From an uncultured Desulfobulbus sp. (GTDB lineage: Bacteria; Desulfobacterota; Desulfobulbia; Desulfobulbales; Desulfobulbaceae): DNA of 64,000 bases. How positions within the stretch are numbered: the first letter of the stretch is position 1; each line of letters opens with the position of its first letter. Below are positions 36,082-47,967 of this stretch, piece after piece. The notes under the pieces were generated by a model that made no database searches, was not told where the DNA came from, and saw nothing but the letters and a program-made list of their open reading frames with translations. The stretch is from assembly GCF_963664075.1 (NCBI RefSeq), contig NZ_OY760916.1, positions 2,997,001-3,061,000 of the forward strand, given 5' to 3'. Position numbers and translations under genes: made by a program.

Positions 36082-38151
36082 ATGAGAGTTTGTAAAAATT
36101 TAGTTTTTCAACTTCTGCTGACTGTACTTTTCACAAGCTTTACCGCCTGCTTCCCTCCCCCAAGCTTGAGCTTGTCCCTGCAAAACGACGTTAGCACCCC
36201 CACTTTGGCTTCTACATCGTCCGCTGCATTACACAAAGAAATGGTGGAATCGTTTTTCAATGGAAACATAGAACGAGTTGGGGTGGTCTCCGAGGAGTTG
36301 CTCAAACGAATTCCAGACAACGGAGACGCCCACGCAATGCAGGCAATTTCTCTTTGCCTAGACGGTAATATTCCCCAGGCACGTGGGCATTACACCAGGG
36401 CGCGAGAACTACAGGCAGACACGAGCTACCTCATTACCGCAAATGCTCTTTTCAAATATTTGGCTCATGCCTACCCCGAGGCAGAAAAACTTTGCCAACA
36501 GGCGATCCAAGCAGCTCCCAATCACCCGTACCCCTGGAGTATTCTCGGAAAGATTCAGACAGATTTAGGCAACTACGCAAAGGCAAAAAAAAGCTACGAC
36601 ACCTGCATAGCACTCAACGCTAATTTCAATCTGGCCTATATTAATTCAGCAGCTCTTGCCTATGCTATGGGGAAGCTGAACGAATCCCTGCAACTCTATA
36701 ACACAGCCTGGTCGAAGAATCCAAACTCATCAACCACCTGCACAGGATTAGCCCAAACCCAGGAGGCCCTGGGAAAAACCCAGGCAGCAATAGATACTCT
36801 CCAAAAATGCCGGACGTTAGCGCCAGAAAACAAAACCGTTATAGAAAAATTAAGCACGCTCTATCTCAAACAAGAAAAATATGACAAAGCGATTGAATTT
36901 GCACAACAAATCCCCCCTTTGAATGCAAGAGATTCTAGCCTCTTGCTGGGGAAAATTTATTTACAGCAAGCAAAAGTTGACGAGGCTCGTTACCAGCTAG
37001 AAAAAATAGCGGAGAAGAACGATGAGGTGATGTACCTCTTAAGCTACTGTTCGCTTGCCAGCAGCGACTATCGTTCTGCACTTCAACTCTTAGATCAGCT
37101 TTCGCCAGAGAGTCAAAAATCTTTTTTAACCTATTACCTCAAAAAGGTAGCATCTCACCAATTAGATATTCCATTTGACGACTCGAATTCTCAAAAACAA
37201 ACATTCACTTCAAACCAGAAGAAATTTTCTAATTTCTCAGCTGGTTGCAATTATTTATCATCACAGAAACCAACCAGGGCCTATAAACTCTTTTCATCTT
37301 CATCGCAGTCCACTGCAGGTTTCCTTCTCTACGGAATTAATGAGGAACAGTTCAAAAATTTCATCAAAGCTAATGAGGGAAAACATCTCGACTTAGGGGT
37401 ATTTTTACTTTCTCTGGGCTATAACAACTTAAGCCTCAAGCAATTCAACACAATGATTGCTCTGAACAAGGATTCATTTCTGGGAAATTATTTAGCAGCT
37501 CAGGCCTATCTGCGTAAAAATGACAGATTTATGGCAAAAAAATATCTTACTCGAGCTGTAGAAATCGTCCCTGATTTTTTTACAGCTCTCTACACTCTAG
37601 GAGAAATTAATTTTATTGAAGGAAAATTCGATACAGCTGCAGAATATTATACACAGGCAGCCAGAGTACATGCTGATCCAGGTATTCTCATTAAATTAGG
37701 CTTATACTTTGAGCATTCAAAAAAGGTCACTGAGGCGGCAGCGCAGTACCAAAAAGTCGTCTCTTCGTTTCCCAACTATTACGTCGGCTATAATCAGCTC
37801 GCATGGCTCTATGCTAAAAATAAAATGCAACTTGATACAGCTCTCAAGCTCGCAAAAAAAGCAGATAGCCTTCAGCCTGGAAATGCGTCCATACTGGACA
37901 CATTAGGGTGGATCTATTACCAAAAGCAGGAGTTTTCCAAAGCTGTAGAAAACTTCAACAAAGCTATTGAGATATCAGCAGCAAGCCCGACATTTCATTA
38001 TCATCTTGGCGCTACCTACATTGCGATGAAAAAAATTGAGCAGGGAAAACACCACCTCAACAGAGCCATCGAGCTCTCAGAGAATTTTGAAGAGTTTGAA
38101 GAAGCAAAAAAACTACTCAAACAAATCTCAAACCAAAAAGATGCGGGGTAA
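36082..38151 (+). CDS. TPR-repeat lipoprotein, PEP-CTERM-system-like
   Basis: 689 residues from the ATG at 36082, chosen because GGAG lies nine bases upstream and the signal sequence then starts properly (MRVCKNLVFQLLLTVLF); the frame is open to 36031. The signal ends in a loose lipobox, SFTAC, so it is probably a lipoprotein. Most of the rest is tetratricopeptide repeats, at least a dozen (for example NPNSSTTCTGLAQTQEALGK and ILDTLGWIYYQKQEFSKAVE). The central part (about 370-450) is less regular. Large TPR lipoproteins are known companions of PEP-CTERM/exosortase loci, and this one follows a PEP-CTERM gene by 190 bases, so a role in surface-protein or polysaccharide export is the best guess. 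GC is visibly lower than in the flanking housekeeping genes. Confidence 0.82.
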   Translation: MRVCKNLVFQLLLTVLFTSFTACFPPPSLSLSLQNDVSTPTLASTSSAALHKEMVESFFNGNIERVGVVSEELLKRIPDNGDAHAMQAISLCLDGNIPQARGHYTRARELQADTSYLITANALFKYLAHAYPEAEKLCQQAIQAAPNHPYPWSILGKIQTDLGNYAKAKKSYDTCIALNANFNLAYINSAALAYAMGKLNESLQLYNTAWSKNPNSSTTCTGLAQTQEALGKTQAAIDTLQKCRTLAPENKTVIEKLSTLYLKQEKYDKAIEFAQQIPPLNARDSSLLLGKIYLQQAKVDEARYQLEKIAEKNDEVMYLLSYCSLASSDYRSALQLLDQLSPESQKSFLTYYLKKVASHQLDIPFDDSNSQKQTFTSNQKKFSNFSAGCNYLSSQKPTRAYKLFSSSSQSTAGFLLYGINEEQFKNFIKANEGKHLDLGVFLLSLGYNNLSLKQFNTMIALNKDSFLGNYLAAQAYLRKNDRFMAKKYLTRAVEIVPDFFTALYTLGEINFIEGKFDTAAEYYTQAARVHADPGILIKLGLYFEHSKKVTEAAAQYQKVVSSFPNYYVGYNQLAWLYAKNKMQLDTALKLAKKADSLQPGNASILDTLGWIYYQKQEFSKAVENFNKAIEISAASPTFHYHLGATYIAMKKIEQGKHHLNRAIELSENFEEFEEAKKLLKQISNQKDAG

Positions 38152-38179
38152 TACTGTCGGACACAATTCGACATCCTTA

Positions 38180-38965
38180 TCACTGAGAGAGTGCTTGTAC
38201 CAAGCGTATAGCCTTTTGAGTTTGTTCAACAGCATGAACGCGCACATAATCGGCTCCAGCTTGCTCGATCAAGGCAGAAATCATTGCTGTGGGACAATCT
38301 CTTTGCTCCAGCGGAAAGTCCAACAGCTCTCTCAAAAACGATTTACGCGAATGCCCAATCAGTACCGGGCAACAATGTACCTTGAAGGCCGCAACGCCAC
38401 GTAAAATTGCAAGGTTATGCTCTAAGGTTTTACCAAAACCGATGCCAGGGTCGAGAATAATTCGTGAACGGTTTACCCCCAGCCCTTCCATCCAGGCTAA
38501 TCGCTCCTGAAAAAAATCGTTAATTTCATCAACCGCATTGCCATACTGGGGATTGACCTGCATGTCGCCGGGAGTTCCCTGCATGTGCATAATAATCACC
38601 TCACCAGAAAAGGCTTTGACCACGTTGATCATTTCAGGGTCATAGCGTAGGGCAGAGATATCGTTAATCATGGTTGCTCCGGCAGCGAGAGACTCTTGGG
38701 CAACGATGGCCTTGGTGGTGTCGATGGAGATCGGAATAGCACTCCTCTTCCGTATTTTCCGGATTGCTGGAATAACCCTCTTCAACTCTTCTTCCGCATC
38801 AACGGGCTCAGCAAAGGGGCGAGTAGACTCTCCTCCCACATCGATGATGTCGGCACCTTCGCTGAGCAGTTGTTCGATCCGCTTTTCCAGGGTTGCTTCG
38901 CTTACATAGCTTCCTCCGTCTGAAAAGGAATCGGGGGTCACGTTGAGGATACCCATTATTTGCAT
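38180..38965 (-). CDS. folP: Dihydropteroate synthase
   Basis: 261 residues, with MGILNVTPDSFSDGG, the pterin-site DVGGESTRPFAEPV, SIDTTKA, NDISALRYDPEM, LDPGIGFGKTLEHN and the late GHSRKSFLREL. It joins p-aminobenzoate to the pterin diphosphate in folate synthesis and is the sulfonamide target. The N-terminus is about 10-15 residues shorter than in E. coli, beginning almost at the first conserved strand. GGAG precedes ATG 38965. The gene follows ftsH on the same strand, a common pairing, but a terminator-like hairpin lies between them just before this start. Confidence 0.96.
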   Translation of the reverse strand: MQIMGILNVTPDSFSDGGSYVSEATLEKRIEQLLSEGADIIDVGGESTRPFAEPVDAEEELKRVIPAIRKIRKRSAIPISIDTTKAIVAQESLAAGATMINDISALRYDPEMINVVKAFSGEVIIMHMQGTPGDMQVNPQYGNAVDEINDFFQERLAWMEGLGVNRSRIILDPGIGFGKTLEHNLAILRGVAAFKVHCCPVLIGHSRKSFLRELLDFPLEQRDCPTAMISALIEQAGADYVRVHAVEQTQKAIRLVQALSQ

Positions 38966-38979
38966 GATCTACTCTCCAT

Positions 38980-39016
38980 AAAAAAAGGGTTGCACTCATG
39001 GTTTGAGGGCAACCCT
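38980..39016 (-). terminator. Terminator-like hairpin between ftsH and folP
   Basis: On the minus strand AGGGTTGC pairs with GCAACCCT (eight pairs, 15-base loop), followed by T7. It ends 14 bases before the folP ATG, so folP expression needs read-through or a start inside the gap. Confidence 0.9.
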
Positions 39017-39146
39017 ATCATTATTTTTTGGTTTTGGTGAGGATGAGGCGTTTAGATTAATTTTCGTGGTTGAATCTGTTTTCGTGTCGCGGGCATGGCC
39101 CTCTCCTACAGGGGCGTTGGCCGCATTGTGGGGGTAATGTCCCCTA

Positions 39147-40991
39147 TCAGGCCTCAGCGGTCTCCTCGGTTTCGGGCTCATCGCTCGCCTCAGCACCACC
39201 GCGCAGCTCGGCAATAATGCGCTCCATATCCTCAAGCATGATGGTTTCCTTCTCCAGCAGCTCTTCGGCGATGGCTTTAAGGATATCCATATTTTCCTGA
39301 AGCAGGGTGGTAACCTTGTCATTTGCCTCAATGATGATCTGTTTGACAGCATCATCGATTTTCTGCGCGGTCTCTTCGCTATAATCACGATGCTGGGTGA
39401 TCTCACGGCCAAGGAAGATTTGTTCGTCTTTTTTGCCGTAGGCCAGTGGCCCCAGCTCATCGCTCATCCCCCACTCGCAGACCATCTTACGGGCCAGTTC
39501 GCTGGCACGCTCGATATCGTTACCGGCACCTGTGGTGATCTCGTCAAAGACCAGCTTTTCTGCAACCCGGCCACCGAAAAGAATGGCAATGGAGTTCAGA
39601 AGGAAGCTCTTGGCATGGGTGTATTTCTCATCCATGGGCAGTTGCATGGTTAAACCAAGAGCCCGCCCGCGGGGAATTATCGTTACCTTATGAATGGGAT
39701 CGGTACCTGGGAGCAGCTTGGCAATCAGCGCGTGTCCAGCTTCATGATAGGCGGTGACCTCTTTTTCTTTGGGACTAATGATCATGGATTTGCGCTCGGC
39801 CCCCATCATCACCTTGTCCTTGGCCCGCTCCAACAACTCCGCATCAACGACATCTCTGTTTTCGCGGGCTGCCATGAGTGCCGCTTCGTTGACCAGGTTT
39901 TCCAGGTCAGCACCGGAAAAGCCAGGGGTACCACGGGCAATGACTTCCATGTCGACGTTGTCGGCAAGTTTGGTCTTTTTACCGTAGATCTCGAGGATCT
40001 TTTCGCGCCCCTTGACATCGGGTGCGGGCACCACGACCTGACGGTCAAAACGGCCGGGGCGCAACAATGCCGGGTCAAGGACATCCGGGCGGTTGGTGGC
40101 GGCGATGATAATAACCCCATCGTTGCCCTCAAAACCATCCATCTCGACCAGCAGCTGGTTCAGGGTCTGTTCGCGTTCGTCATGCCCACCACCAAGTCCA
40201 GCACCACGATGACGACCGACCGCGTCAATCTCATCGATGAAAATGATACAGGGAGCGTTTTTCTTGCCCTGGCTGAAGAGATCACGCACTCGAGAGGCAC
40301 CGACGCCGACAAACATCTCAACAAAGTCTGAACCGGAGATGGTGAAGAAGGGAACCCCGGCCTCTCCGGCGATGGCACGGGCAAGCAAGGTCTTGCCGGT
40401 ACCAGGAGATCCCGCAAGAAGCACCCCTTTGGGAATACGACCACCCAGTTTGGTGAATTTTTGCGGATCCCGTAGAAAATCTATGATCTCCTCGAGTTCT
40501 TCCTTGGCCTCATCAATCCCGGCAACATCTTTGAAGGTGACCTTGACCTCTCCTTCTCCCTGCAGCTTAGCTCGGGTCTTGCCAAAGGTAAGCGCTCCGC
40601 CTTTTCCGCCCATCTGCATCTGGCGCATGAAGAAGATCCAGACACCAATCAAAAGGAGCATGGGGAACCAGGAGATGAATATGGTGAGATACCAGGGGGT
40701 TTCTTCAGGTTTCTTCACCGAGATATCCACATTCGAGTCCCTCAGCATGGGGATCAAGCCGGCATCACTGGGCGCAACGGTCTTAAAAGGACGTCCATCC
40801 TGGCCAACTCCGGAGATTTCTTCTCCTTGAATGCTGACCTTATTGATCGCGCCTTTTTCAACGCTGGACCAAAACTCACTGTAGGTAATGGAGTTACTCT
40901 GATGCTGCGGCTTGTTGAAGAGCTGAAAAAGCAAAATCATGGTCAGACCGATGACCAGCCACATACTGAGATTCTTGTAAAATGTATTCAA
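39147..40991 (-). CDS. ftsH: ATP-dependent zinc metalloprotease FtsH
   Basis: 614 residues, usual length. Two N-terminal membrane helices (about 10-25 and 100-122) flank a periplasmic loop. Walker A is GSPGTGKT (194-201), followed by FIDEIDAVG and the second region of homology GRFDRQVVV. The zinc site is in [12 protein letters not shown] with a later acidic ligand. FtsH degrades misfolded membrane proteins and short-lived regulators such as LpxC and sigma-32. The tail ([14 protein letters not shown]) is acidic and unstructured. folP follows downstream. Confidence 0.97.
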   Translation of the reverse strand: MNTFYKNLSMWLVIGLTMILLFQLFNKPQHQSNSITYSEFWSSVEKGAINKVSIQGEEISGVGQDGRPFKTVAPSDAGLIPMLRDSNVDISVKKPEETPWYLTIFISWFPMLLLIGVWIFFMRQMQMGGKGGALTFGKTRAKLQGEGEVKVTFKDVAGIDEAKEELEEIIDFLRDPQKFTKLGGRIPKGVLLAGSPGTGKTLLARAIAGEAGVPFFTISGSDFVEMFVGVGASRVRDLFSQGKKNAPCIIFIDEIDAVGRHRGAGLGGGHDEREQTLNQLLVEMDGFEGNDGVIIIAATNRPDVLDPALLRPGRFDRQVVVPAPDVKGREKILEIYGKKTKLADNVDMEVIARGTPGFSGADLENLVNEAALMAARENRDVVDAELLERAKDKVMMGAERKSMIISPKEKEVTAYHEAGHALIAKLLPGTDPIHKVTIIPRGRALGLTMQLPMDEKYTHAKSFLLNSIAILFGGRVAEKLVFDEITTGAGNDIERASELARKMVCEWGMSDELGPLAYGKKDEQIFLGREITQHRDYSEETAQKIDDAVKQIIIEANDKVTTLLQENMDILKAIAEELLEKETIMLEDMERIIAELRGGAEASDEPETEETAEA

Positions 40992-41065
40992 ATTGTTGGC
41001 CTCGTAAAAACCCGGAAGATGAAAATTTGGAATACTTCACAAACAATGACTGACACTACATGAAT

Positions 41066-41094
41066 GTCGCCCTGGCAACGGTTGCCAGGGCGAC
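41066..41094. repeat. 29-base palindrome between carB and ftsH
   Basis: GTCGCCCTGGCAAC, one G, then GTTGCCAGGGCGAC: perfect 14-base arms with a one-base centre. No T run follows on either strand, so it is not a standard terminator; it may be a protein site or a cruciform. Confidence 0.85.
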
Positions 41095-41111
41095 AAGATG
41101 ATGACATTGTA

Positions 41112-41152
41112 CAAAAAGAAGGCATGCCCGGGGCTTTTGGCGAGCATGCCTT
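41112..41152 (-). terminator. Intrinsic terminator after carB
   Basis: Minus-strand AAGGCATGC ... GCATGCCTT (nine pairs, 16-base loop), then CTTTTTG. It ends the carAB transcript about 110 bases after the carB stop. Confidence 0.8.
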
Positions 41153-41264
41153 GAATCACCCGGCCCGATCTAGGGCTCATGGTAATTCTCTGTTAAATGA
41201 AGGAATATCCAATTATTTACGAATTATTATTCTATAGACACCTTACTTTAACATCGATTTTGCG

Positions 41265-44200
41265 TCAGTCAATGCTCTTTGCGAACTCCTGAATGGTCTT
41301 TACCCCGATTTCCTGATCACGTAACGATTCCAGAGCCTGGGTTGTGGCCAGGCCGCCGGTAATGGTCGTGGTATAGGGGATGTGATAATCCAGGGCTGCT
41401 CGCCGAATTATGTAACTATCTTCAGTGGTTCGGTTACCTGCAGAGGTATTGAGAATCCACTGGACCTTGCCGTCTTGGATTTTATCCAAAATATGGGGCC
41501 GGCCTTGGGAGATCTTATGCACCTCGGAGCACGCTATCCCGACTTCTTTGAGTTTGGCAGCTGTCCCCTTGGTTGCAATAATCTCAAACCCGAGGGATTG
41601 CAGTTTTTTCACCACCGGAACCACCGCATCCTTATCCCCATGACGTACGGAGATAAAAGCGGTGCCCTTCTCTGGAACCCGGGCATTGGCGGCCATCTGC
41701 GATTTTGCCAGAGCAAGTCCCAAATCATCATCGATTCCCATAACCTCGCCAGTGGATTTCATCTCCGGGCCAAGCAGGGTATCAACGTTTTTAAACCGAT
41801 CAAAGGGAAAGACCGCCTCTTTGACCGCGTAGTGAGACAGCTTTTTCTCTTGGGTAAAGCCCAGTTGCTCAAGGCTCATACCGAGCATCACTTTAGTCGC
41901 CATTTTGGCCAGGGGAACCCCGGTTGCTTTAGAGACAAAGGGCACCGTTCGAGAAGCACGCGGGTTCACTTCCAATACAAAGAGAGTCTCGCCCTGGACA
42001 GCAAACTGCACGTTCATCAACCCGATAACCCCAAGTTCGATCGCCATGGCCTTGGTCGCCTTGGAGATCTCATCAAGCATAGATGCCGGCAGAGTGTGGG
42101 GAGGGAGGACACAGGCAGAGTCACCGGAGTGAATTCCCGCCTCTTCAATATGCTCCATAATCCCGCCAAGGACAGTAGTGGTGCCATCACAGATCGCGTC
42201 CACGTCCACCTCGATGGCGTCTTTTAAAAACTGATCTAAAAGGACTGGATGCTCACCGCCACTCATGCCGGGAATAGCCATGAAGTCACGGATGCCCTGC
42301 TCGTTGTAGACGATGCGCATATCACGCCCGCCCAGGACGTAGGAAGGCCGCATAACCACCGGAAAACTGATCTCCTTGGCCACCTCCAGAGCTTCTTCCA
42401 GGGTATGAGCGGTGCCATTAGCCGGCTGACGCAAACCAAGTTTTTGGAGAAACTGCTGAAAACGTTTTCGATCCTCGGCACGGTCAATGGCATCGGGTGG
42501 GGTACCAACAATGGGCACCCCTGCCTGGGCCAGGGGCACGGCCAGGTTCAGCGGGGTCTGGCCACCAAACTGGACGATCACACCATCGGGTTGTTCACGC
42601 TCGATGATATTGAGTACATCTTCACGGGTCAGGGGCTCAAAGTAGAGCTTATCTGAGGTGTCATAGTCGGTGGAGACGGTTTCCGGGTTGGAGTTGACCA
42701 TGATCGACTCGACCCCGATCTCACGCAGGGCAAAGGAGGCATGAACGCAGCAGTAGTCAAACTCGATGCCCTGGCCGATACGGTTGGGGCCACCACCTAA
42801 AATCATGATCTTTTTGCGATCACTGCGGTTGGACTCGTCTTCCTGCTCGTAGGTCGAGTAATAATACGGGGTGTAGGACTCAAATTCGGCTGCACAGGTG
42901 TCCACCAGCTTGTAGGCCGGCTCAAGGCCCAATTCGATACGACGGGAACGGATATCATCTTCCGAGGTACCGGTAAGGTGGGCCAACTGGACATCAGAGA
43001 ACCCATACTGCTTGACCTCGTAAAGAAAATCCTTATCCAGGCCGACAAAACCGCGGCTGCGGATTTCCTCGCCTTTCTCTACAATCTGCTTGAAATTATA
43101 AAGAAACCAAGGATCGATCTTACTCAGTTCATAGACCTGCTCAATGGACATCCCCCGGCGCAGGGCCTCAAAGAGGTGGTTGAGCCGTTTGGAGTTGGGC
43201 TTGACCAGTCCCTCCTCTAGGTCATCCTGATGCATCTCACTGAGATCGACCTTACCATCAAAGCCAAACCCCATGCGTCCTATCTCAAGCGAGCGCATGC
43301 CCTTTTGGAAGGCCTCTTTAAAGGTACGGCCAATAGCCATGGTCTCACCGACCGACTTCATGGCAGTGGTCAGCAAGTCCTCGGCTTCGGGAAATTTTTC
43401 AAAGGTCCAGCGGGGAATCTTGACCACGCAGTAATCAATAGTCGGTTCAAAGGAGGCGTAGGTCTCGCGGGTGATATCGTTTTTGATCTCATCCAGGGTA
43501 TAGCCCACAGCCAGCTTAGCAGCGATCTTGGCAATGGGGAAGCCGGTCGCTTTAGAGGCCAAGGCTGAGGAGCGGGAAACACGAGGATTCATCTCGATGA
43601 CCATCAACTCGCCATCTTCCGGATTCACCGCAAACTGGACGTTTGAGCCACCGGTCTCCACCCCGATCTCACGAATAATGGCGATGGCGGCATCACGCAT
43701 CTCCTGGTACTCGCGGTCGGTCAGGGTCTGGGCCGGTGCCACGGTGATCGAGTCTCCCGTGTGGACGCCCATGGCATCGACGTTTTCGATGGAGCAGATG
43801 ATCACGACGTTATCGTTTTTGTCGCGCATCACCTCAAGCTCGTACTCCTTCCAGCCCAGCAGGGAGCGCTCCAGCATGACCTCGGTGGTCATGGAAAGAT
43901 CCAATCCGGCGGTTGCCATCTTGTTGAGCTCTTCCCGGTTGTAGGCGACACCACCACCTGTCCCGCCCAAGGTAAAACTCGGACGGACTATGATGGGGAA
44001 ACCGATACGTTCACCTGCTGCCATGGCATCTTCGATGGTGTGAACAATATCAGATTCGGGAACCTTGAGCCCGATCTTGTGCATGGCGTCCCGAAACTCT
44101 TCACGCCCTTCCGCCTTATTGATCACATCAATATTCGCGGCAAGCATCTCAACGCCGTACTTCTCGAGCACGCCCATCTCAGCCACCTTAATGGCTGTGT

Positions 44201-44489
44201 TCAGGCCTGTCTGGCCGCCCAGGGTGGGCAAAAGTGCATCGGGTCGCTCGCGCTCGATGACCTTGGCCACACACTCAGGCGTAAGCGGCTCCACATAGGT
44301 GCGATCGGCCAGAGTGGGATCAGTCATGATGGTGGCCGGGTTGGAGTTAATCAGCACCACCTCATAGCCTTCTTCTTTCAGAGCCTTAACCGCCTGCGCT
44401 CCAGAGTAATCAAACTCGCAGGCCTGGCTGATGATAATCGGCCCGGAGCCGATGATAAGTATCTTGTGTATATCTGTGCGTTTTGGCAT
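41265..44489 (-). CDS. carB: Carbamoyl-phosphate synthase large subunit
   Basis: 1,074 residues, full length. Two homologous ATP-grasp halves are visible: [18 protein letters not shown] near the start and its counterpart [18 protein letters not shown] near 560, each followed by NSNPAT or NSNPET. The C-terminal MGS-like regulatory domain begins at about 935 ([17 protein letters not shown]). The enzyme makes carbamoyl phosphate from bicarbonate, ATP and ammonia delivered by CarA. carA lies 27 bases upstream on the same strand. Confidence 0.98.
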   Translation of the reverse strand: MPKRTDIHKILIIGSGPIIISQACEFDYSGAQAVKALKEEGYEVVLINSNPATIMTDPTLADRTYVEPLTPECVAKVIERERPDALLPTLGGQTGLNTAIKVAEMGVLEKYGVEMLAANIDVINKAEGREEFRDAMHKIGLKVPESDIVHTIEDAMAAGERIGFPIIVRPSFTLGGTGGGVAYNREELNKMATAGLDLSMTTEVMLERSLLGWKEYELEVMRDKNDNVVIICSIENVDAMGVHTGDSITVAPAQTLTDREYQEMRDAAIAIIREIGVETGGSNVQFAVNPEDGELMVIEMNPRVSRSSALASKATGFPIAKIAAKLAVGYTLDEIKNDITRETYASFEPTIDYCVVKIPRWTFEKFPEAEDLLTTAMKSVGETMAIGRTFKEAFQKGMRSLEIGRMGFGFDGKVDLSEMHQDDLEEGLVKPNSKRLNHLFEALRRGMSIEQVYELSKIDPWFLYNFKQIVEKGEEIRSRGFVGLDKDFLYEVKQYGFSDVQLAHLTGTSEDDIRSRRIELGLEPAYKLVDTCAAEFESYTPYYYSTYEQEDESNRSDRKKIMILGGGPNRIGQGIEFDYCCVHASFALREIGVESIMVNSNPETVSTDYDTSDKLYFEPLTREDVLNIIEREQPDGVIVQFGGQTPLNLAVPLAQAGVPIVGTPPDAIDRAEDRKRFQQFLQKLGLRQPANGTAHTLEEALEVAKEISFPVVMRPSYVLGGRDMRIVYNEQGIRDFMAIPGMSGGEHPVLLDQFLKDAIEVDVDAICDGTTTVLGGIMEHIEEAGIHSGDSACVLPPHTLPASMLDEISKATKAMAIELGVIGLMNVQFAVQGETLFVLEVNPRASRTVPFVSKATGVPLAKMATKVMLGMSLEQLGFTQEKKLSHYAVKEAVFPFDRFKNVDTLLGPEMKSTGEVMGIDDDLGLALAKSQMAANARVPEKGTAFISVRHGDKDAVVPVVKKLQSLGFEIIATKGTAAKLKEVGIACSEVHKISQGRPHILDKIQDGKVQWILNTSAGNRTTEDSYIIRRAALDYHIPYTTTITGGLATTQALESLRDQEIGVKTIQEFAKSID

Positions 44490-44516
44490 CGTCTGTCTTC
44501 CTTATCCGCCGAGCGC

Positions 44517-45629
44517 TCAGCTCGCCTGCTCCATCAGTTGAATGAACCGGTCAAAAAGATATTCCGCATCGTGAGGGCCCGGGGCATACTCAGGATGATA
44601 TTGCACGGAAAATGCCGGGAACTCTTTATGCCGCATGCCCTCAAGGCTGCCATCATTGAGGTTGATGTGGGTCACCTCGACCGAGTCGGGCAAGCTCTTG
44701 GGATCAACACAGAACCCATGGTTCTGGGAGGTGATCTCCACCTTACCAGTGAGCAGGTCCTTGACCGGTTGATTGCCGCCACGGTGGCCAAATTTCAGCT
44801 TGTAGGTCGTGCCCCCATAGGCCAAGCCAAGCATCTGATGGCCCAGGCAGATACCAAAAATAGGCACCTTGCCCAGTAGCCCCTGAATATTGGCTACAAC
44901 GCCCTGGACACCGGCGGGATCGCCAGGACCGTTGGAGAGAAAAACACCATCGGGGTTGAGCGCAAGCACTTCCTCAGCCGAGGTAGTCGCCGGAACGACC
45001 AATACCCGACAACCCTTGCTGGTCAGGAGGCGCAGTTGATTGAATTTGATACCAAAATCATAGGCAACCAGATTGAATCGACCATTTTCTGTCTGGGGAA
45101 AGGTATTTCCCTCAACCGGCTTGCCTTCCCAGCGGTACATAACGGGGCTGGCAACCCGTTCAACCATATCCCGGCCAACCAGACCGGACCATTCGCGAGC
45201 ACGGCGCACCACCGATTCAGGATCCATATCTTCGGTGGTAATCAGAGCCTTCATCGCCCCAACAGTTCGTATTTTTCTGGTCAGCATACGGGTGTCGAAC
45301 CCTTCAATCCCCAACACCTTATGCCTTTTAAGGAATTCTGCTAAATTTTCTGTGGAACGGAAGTTACTGGGGTATCCCTGATACTCACGAACAAGAAATG
45401 CGCGGGGATGCACACCTTGGGATTCCATATCCTCGGGATTTACACCGTAGTTGCCAATAAGCGGATAGGTCATAGTTACCAGTTGAGCCGTATACGACGG
45501 ATCGGTAAGCACTTCCTGATAGCCGCTCATACTGGTGTTGAACACTATCTCTCCCACCGCCTCACCTGGGCCTGTAAAAGATCGCGCGGTCATGACCGTG
45601 CCGTCCTCAAGTCCGATTAACGCTTTCAT
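44517..45629 (-). CDS. carA: Carbamoyl-phosphate synthase small subunit (glutaminase)
   Basis: 370 residues. N-terminal CarA domain with [16 protein letters not shown], and a C-terminal class I glutamine amidotransferase with catalytic cysteine in [10 protein letters not shown] and the His/Glu pair in [12 protein letters not shown]. It releases ammonia from glutamine for CarB. AGG lies before the ATG. First gene of carAB. The region upstream is a 1.2 kb gene-free stretch that must contain its promoter; I recognise no PyrR or ArgR site. Confidence 0.98.
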   Translation of the reverse strand: MKALIGLEDGTVMTARSFTGPGEAVGEIVFNTSMSGYQEVLTDPSYTAQLVTMTYPLIGNYGVNPEDMESQGVHPRAFLVREYQGYPSNFRSTENLAEFLKRHKVLGIEGFDTRMLTRKIRTVGAMKALITTEDMDPESVVRRAREWSGLVGRDMVERVASPVMYRWEGKPVEGNTFPQTENGRFNLVAYDFGIKFNQLRLLTSKGCRVLVVPATTSAEEVLALNPDGVFLSNGPGDPAGVQGVVANIQGLLGKVPIFGICLGHQMLGLAYGGTTYKLKFGHRGGNQPVKDLLTGKVEITSQNHGFCVDPKSLPDSVEVTHINLNDGSLEGMRHKEFPAFSVQYHPEYAPGPHDAEYLFDRFIQLMEQAS

Positions 45630-46808
45630 AGTCTACCTAAAGAAAAGAACGAGGTTCCGTTTCCAGCCCTGCCCCACCTGGGGTGGCCGCTGCAACCGTT
45701 TACTGTTGTATGATAAGCATGCACACCAAGATCACCAGTTCACTCAAATAAAAAAAGCTTTGAAGCATATGGTCGACCTCAGAGGAACGCAGGACCCTAT
45801 CGGCCCCCTGTTCTCTTTACCGTCGTACGGTTGGCTGTGCTGCACTGTACGGGATACGAATATCGATGTGATAATGGCAGGAACGTGCTTGCTCCTCACC
45901 ATGGGGATCAGCCGCCGTTGTCCCGAGGCAACGGAGCAAAATCCTTTATTTGCTTATTTAGGCCGCCAATTCTAACGCTTTTAATCTTGCCCTTACCTGG
46001 CTGGTAGTCCTCGTCTATTTACACTTCAGCCAGGATAAAAAAATCACCTTATCTTGAACTCAATAAACTGAGGGATCCTCAGTGCTGAGCGATCCCCTGA
46101 TTGACTACAGGGTGAAGAATACTGCTCTAAGACCAGCCAAGGGAACAGGCAACCGGCGACCAACGTGGGGCTTCCCGCACATTTTAACGCAGCAACCGGT
46201 GTGAGCCACAATGGATTTTCCAGATTAGATGAAAGCGTTGGACGAAAAAAAATGCAGGGTTTGGTTACAGGCTGAAGAAAAATCAACGTACGCTTGGGCC
46301 CAGCAACGTGCAGGAAACTGACCAAACGGTCACCACAAAATCTGAGCACAAGCAACAACAGTTCCCTCAACGCATAAAGCGCACATTTCAAGGTACTGTG
46401 AAGCAGATATGGCAAGATTCTCGTTGACCTCTCGAAGATTATTTATTGACGGCACAAAAATCTATCTATTTAACAAAATAGCCTAGCAACCGTCAAGCCC
46501 CTTGTAAAGGGATTCGGAAATTCATCCATTTATCCAACCAAAGGTATGGTTTCGTCTGCTCAAGCGGCTCTCTTGGTCATGGCCATAAATCCTGTACGCT
46601 TCGAGGGGAACATCTCTTAAACAGAGTATCCATTGCCACTGTAGAGCTCCTCCCCCACCAGAGCAGCCCGAGAGGGCCCTATTCTTCCCATTTTTTATTG
46701 ACAAGGAGCCAACAGCAAAGTAAGCAACCCTGATTGCCTAAACCTTGCCCTCCTGCTCTGAGGGCTTGCTCATCTTCAACGAACATGACGTATTAGCCGG
46801 AGATATCC
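45630..46808. other. 1.2 kb gene-free region between carA and the PPIase gene
   Basis: No supported gene. Open frames on both strands (up to 123 codons at 46044-46415) lack ribosome-binding sites and domain-like sequence. I searched for RNase P, tmRNA, SRP and 6S consensus blocks and did not find them. A strong local hairpin exists: GGGATC CTCAG TG CTGAG C GATCCC (46072-46096). The GC content is close to that of neighbouring genes, so an unrecognised structured RNA or decayed gene is possible. Confidence 0.5.
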
Positions 46809-47876
<1,068 letters not shown>

Positions 47877-47890
47877 TCAGCCCTCCATTC

Positions 47891-47959
47891 AAGAAGTACA
47901 TAACAAAAAAGGCTGCTTCCCCTATGAAGGGAAGCAGCCTTTTTTGTTATGTACTTCTT
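47891..47959. terminator. Very long perfect hairpin between the PPIase gene and trpS
   Basis: Perfect 31-base arms (47891-47921 and 47929-47959) around the 7-base loop CTATGAA. The core GGCTGCTTCCC/GGGAAGCAGCC with A6/T6 flanks is a normal bidirectional terminator, but pairing continues a further 14 bases through AAGAAGTACATAAC/GTTATGTACTTCTT. Confidence 0.95.
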
Positions 47960-47967
47960 GTGGCTGA

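Noticed and set aside
46300..46345. Short resemblance to RNase P RNA ends (AAACTGACC, GGTCAGTTTC)
   Set aside because: The conserved core blocks such as GAGGAAAGTCC are missing on both strands.
46044..46415. 123-codon minus-strand frame between carA and the PPIase gene
   Set aside because: No ribosome-binding site, no domain-like pattern and a composition like translated non-coding DNA.
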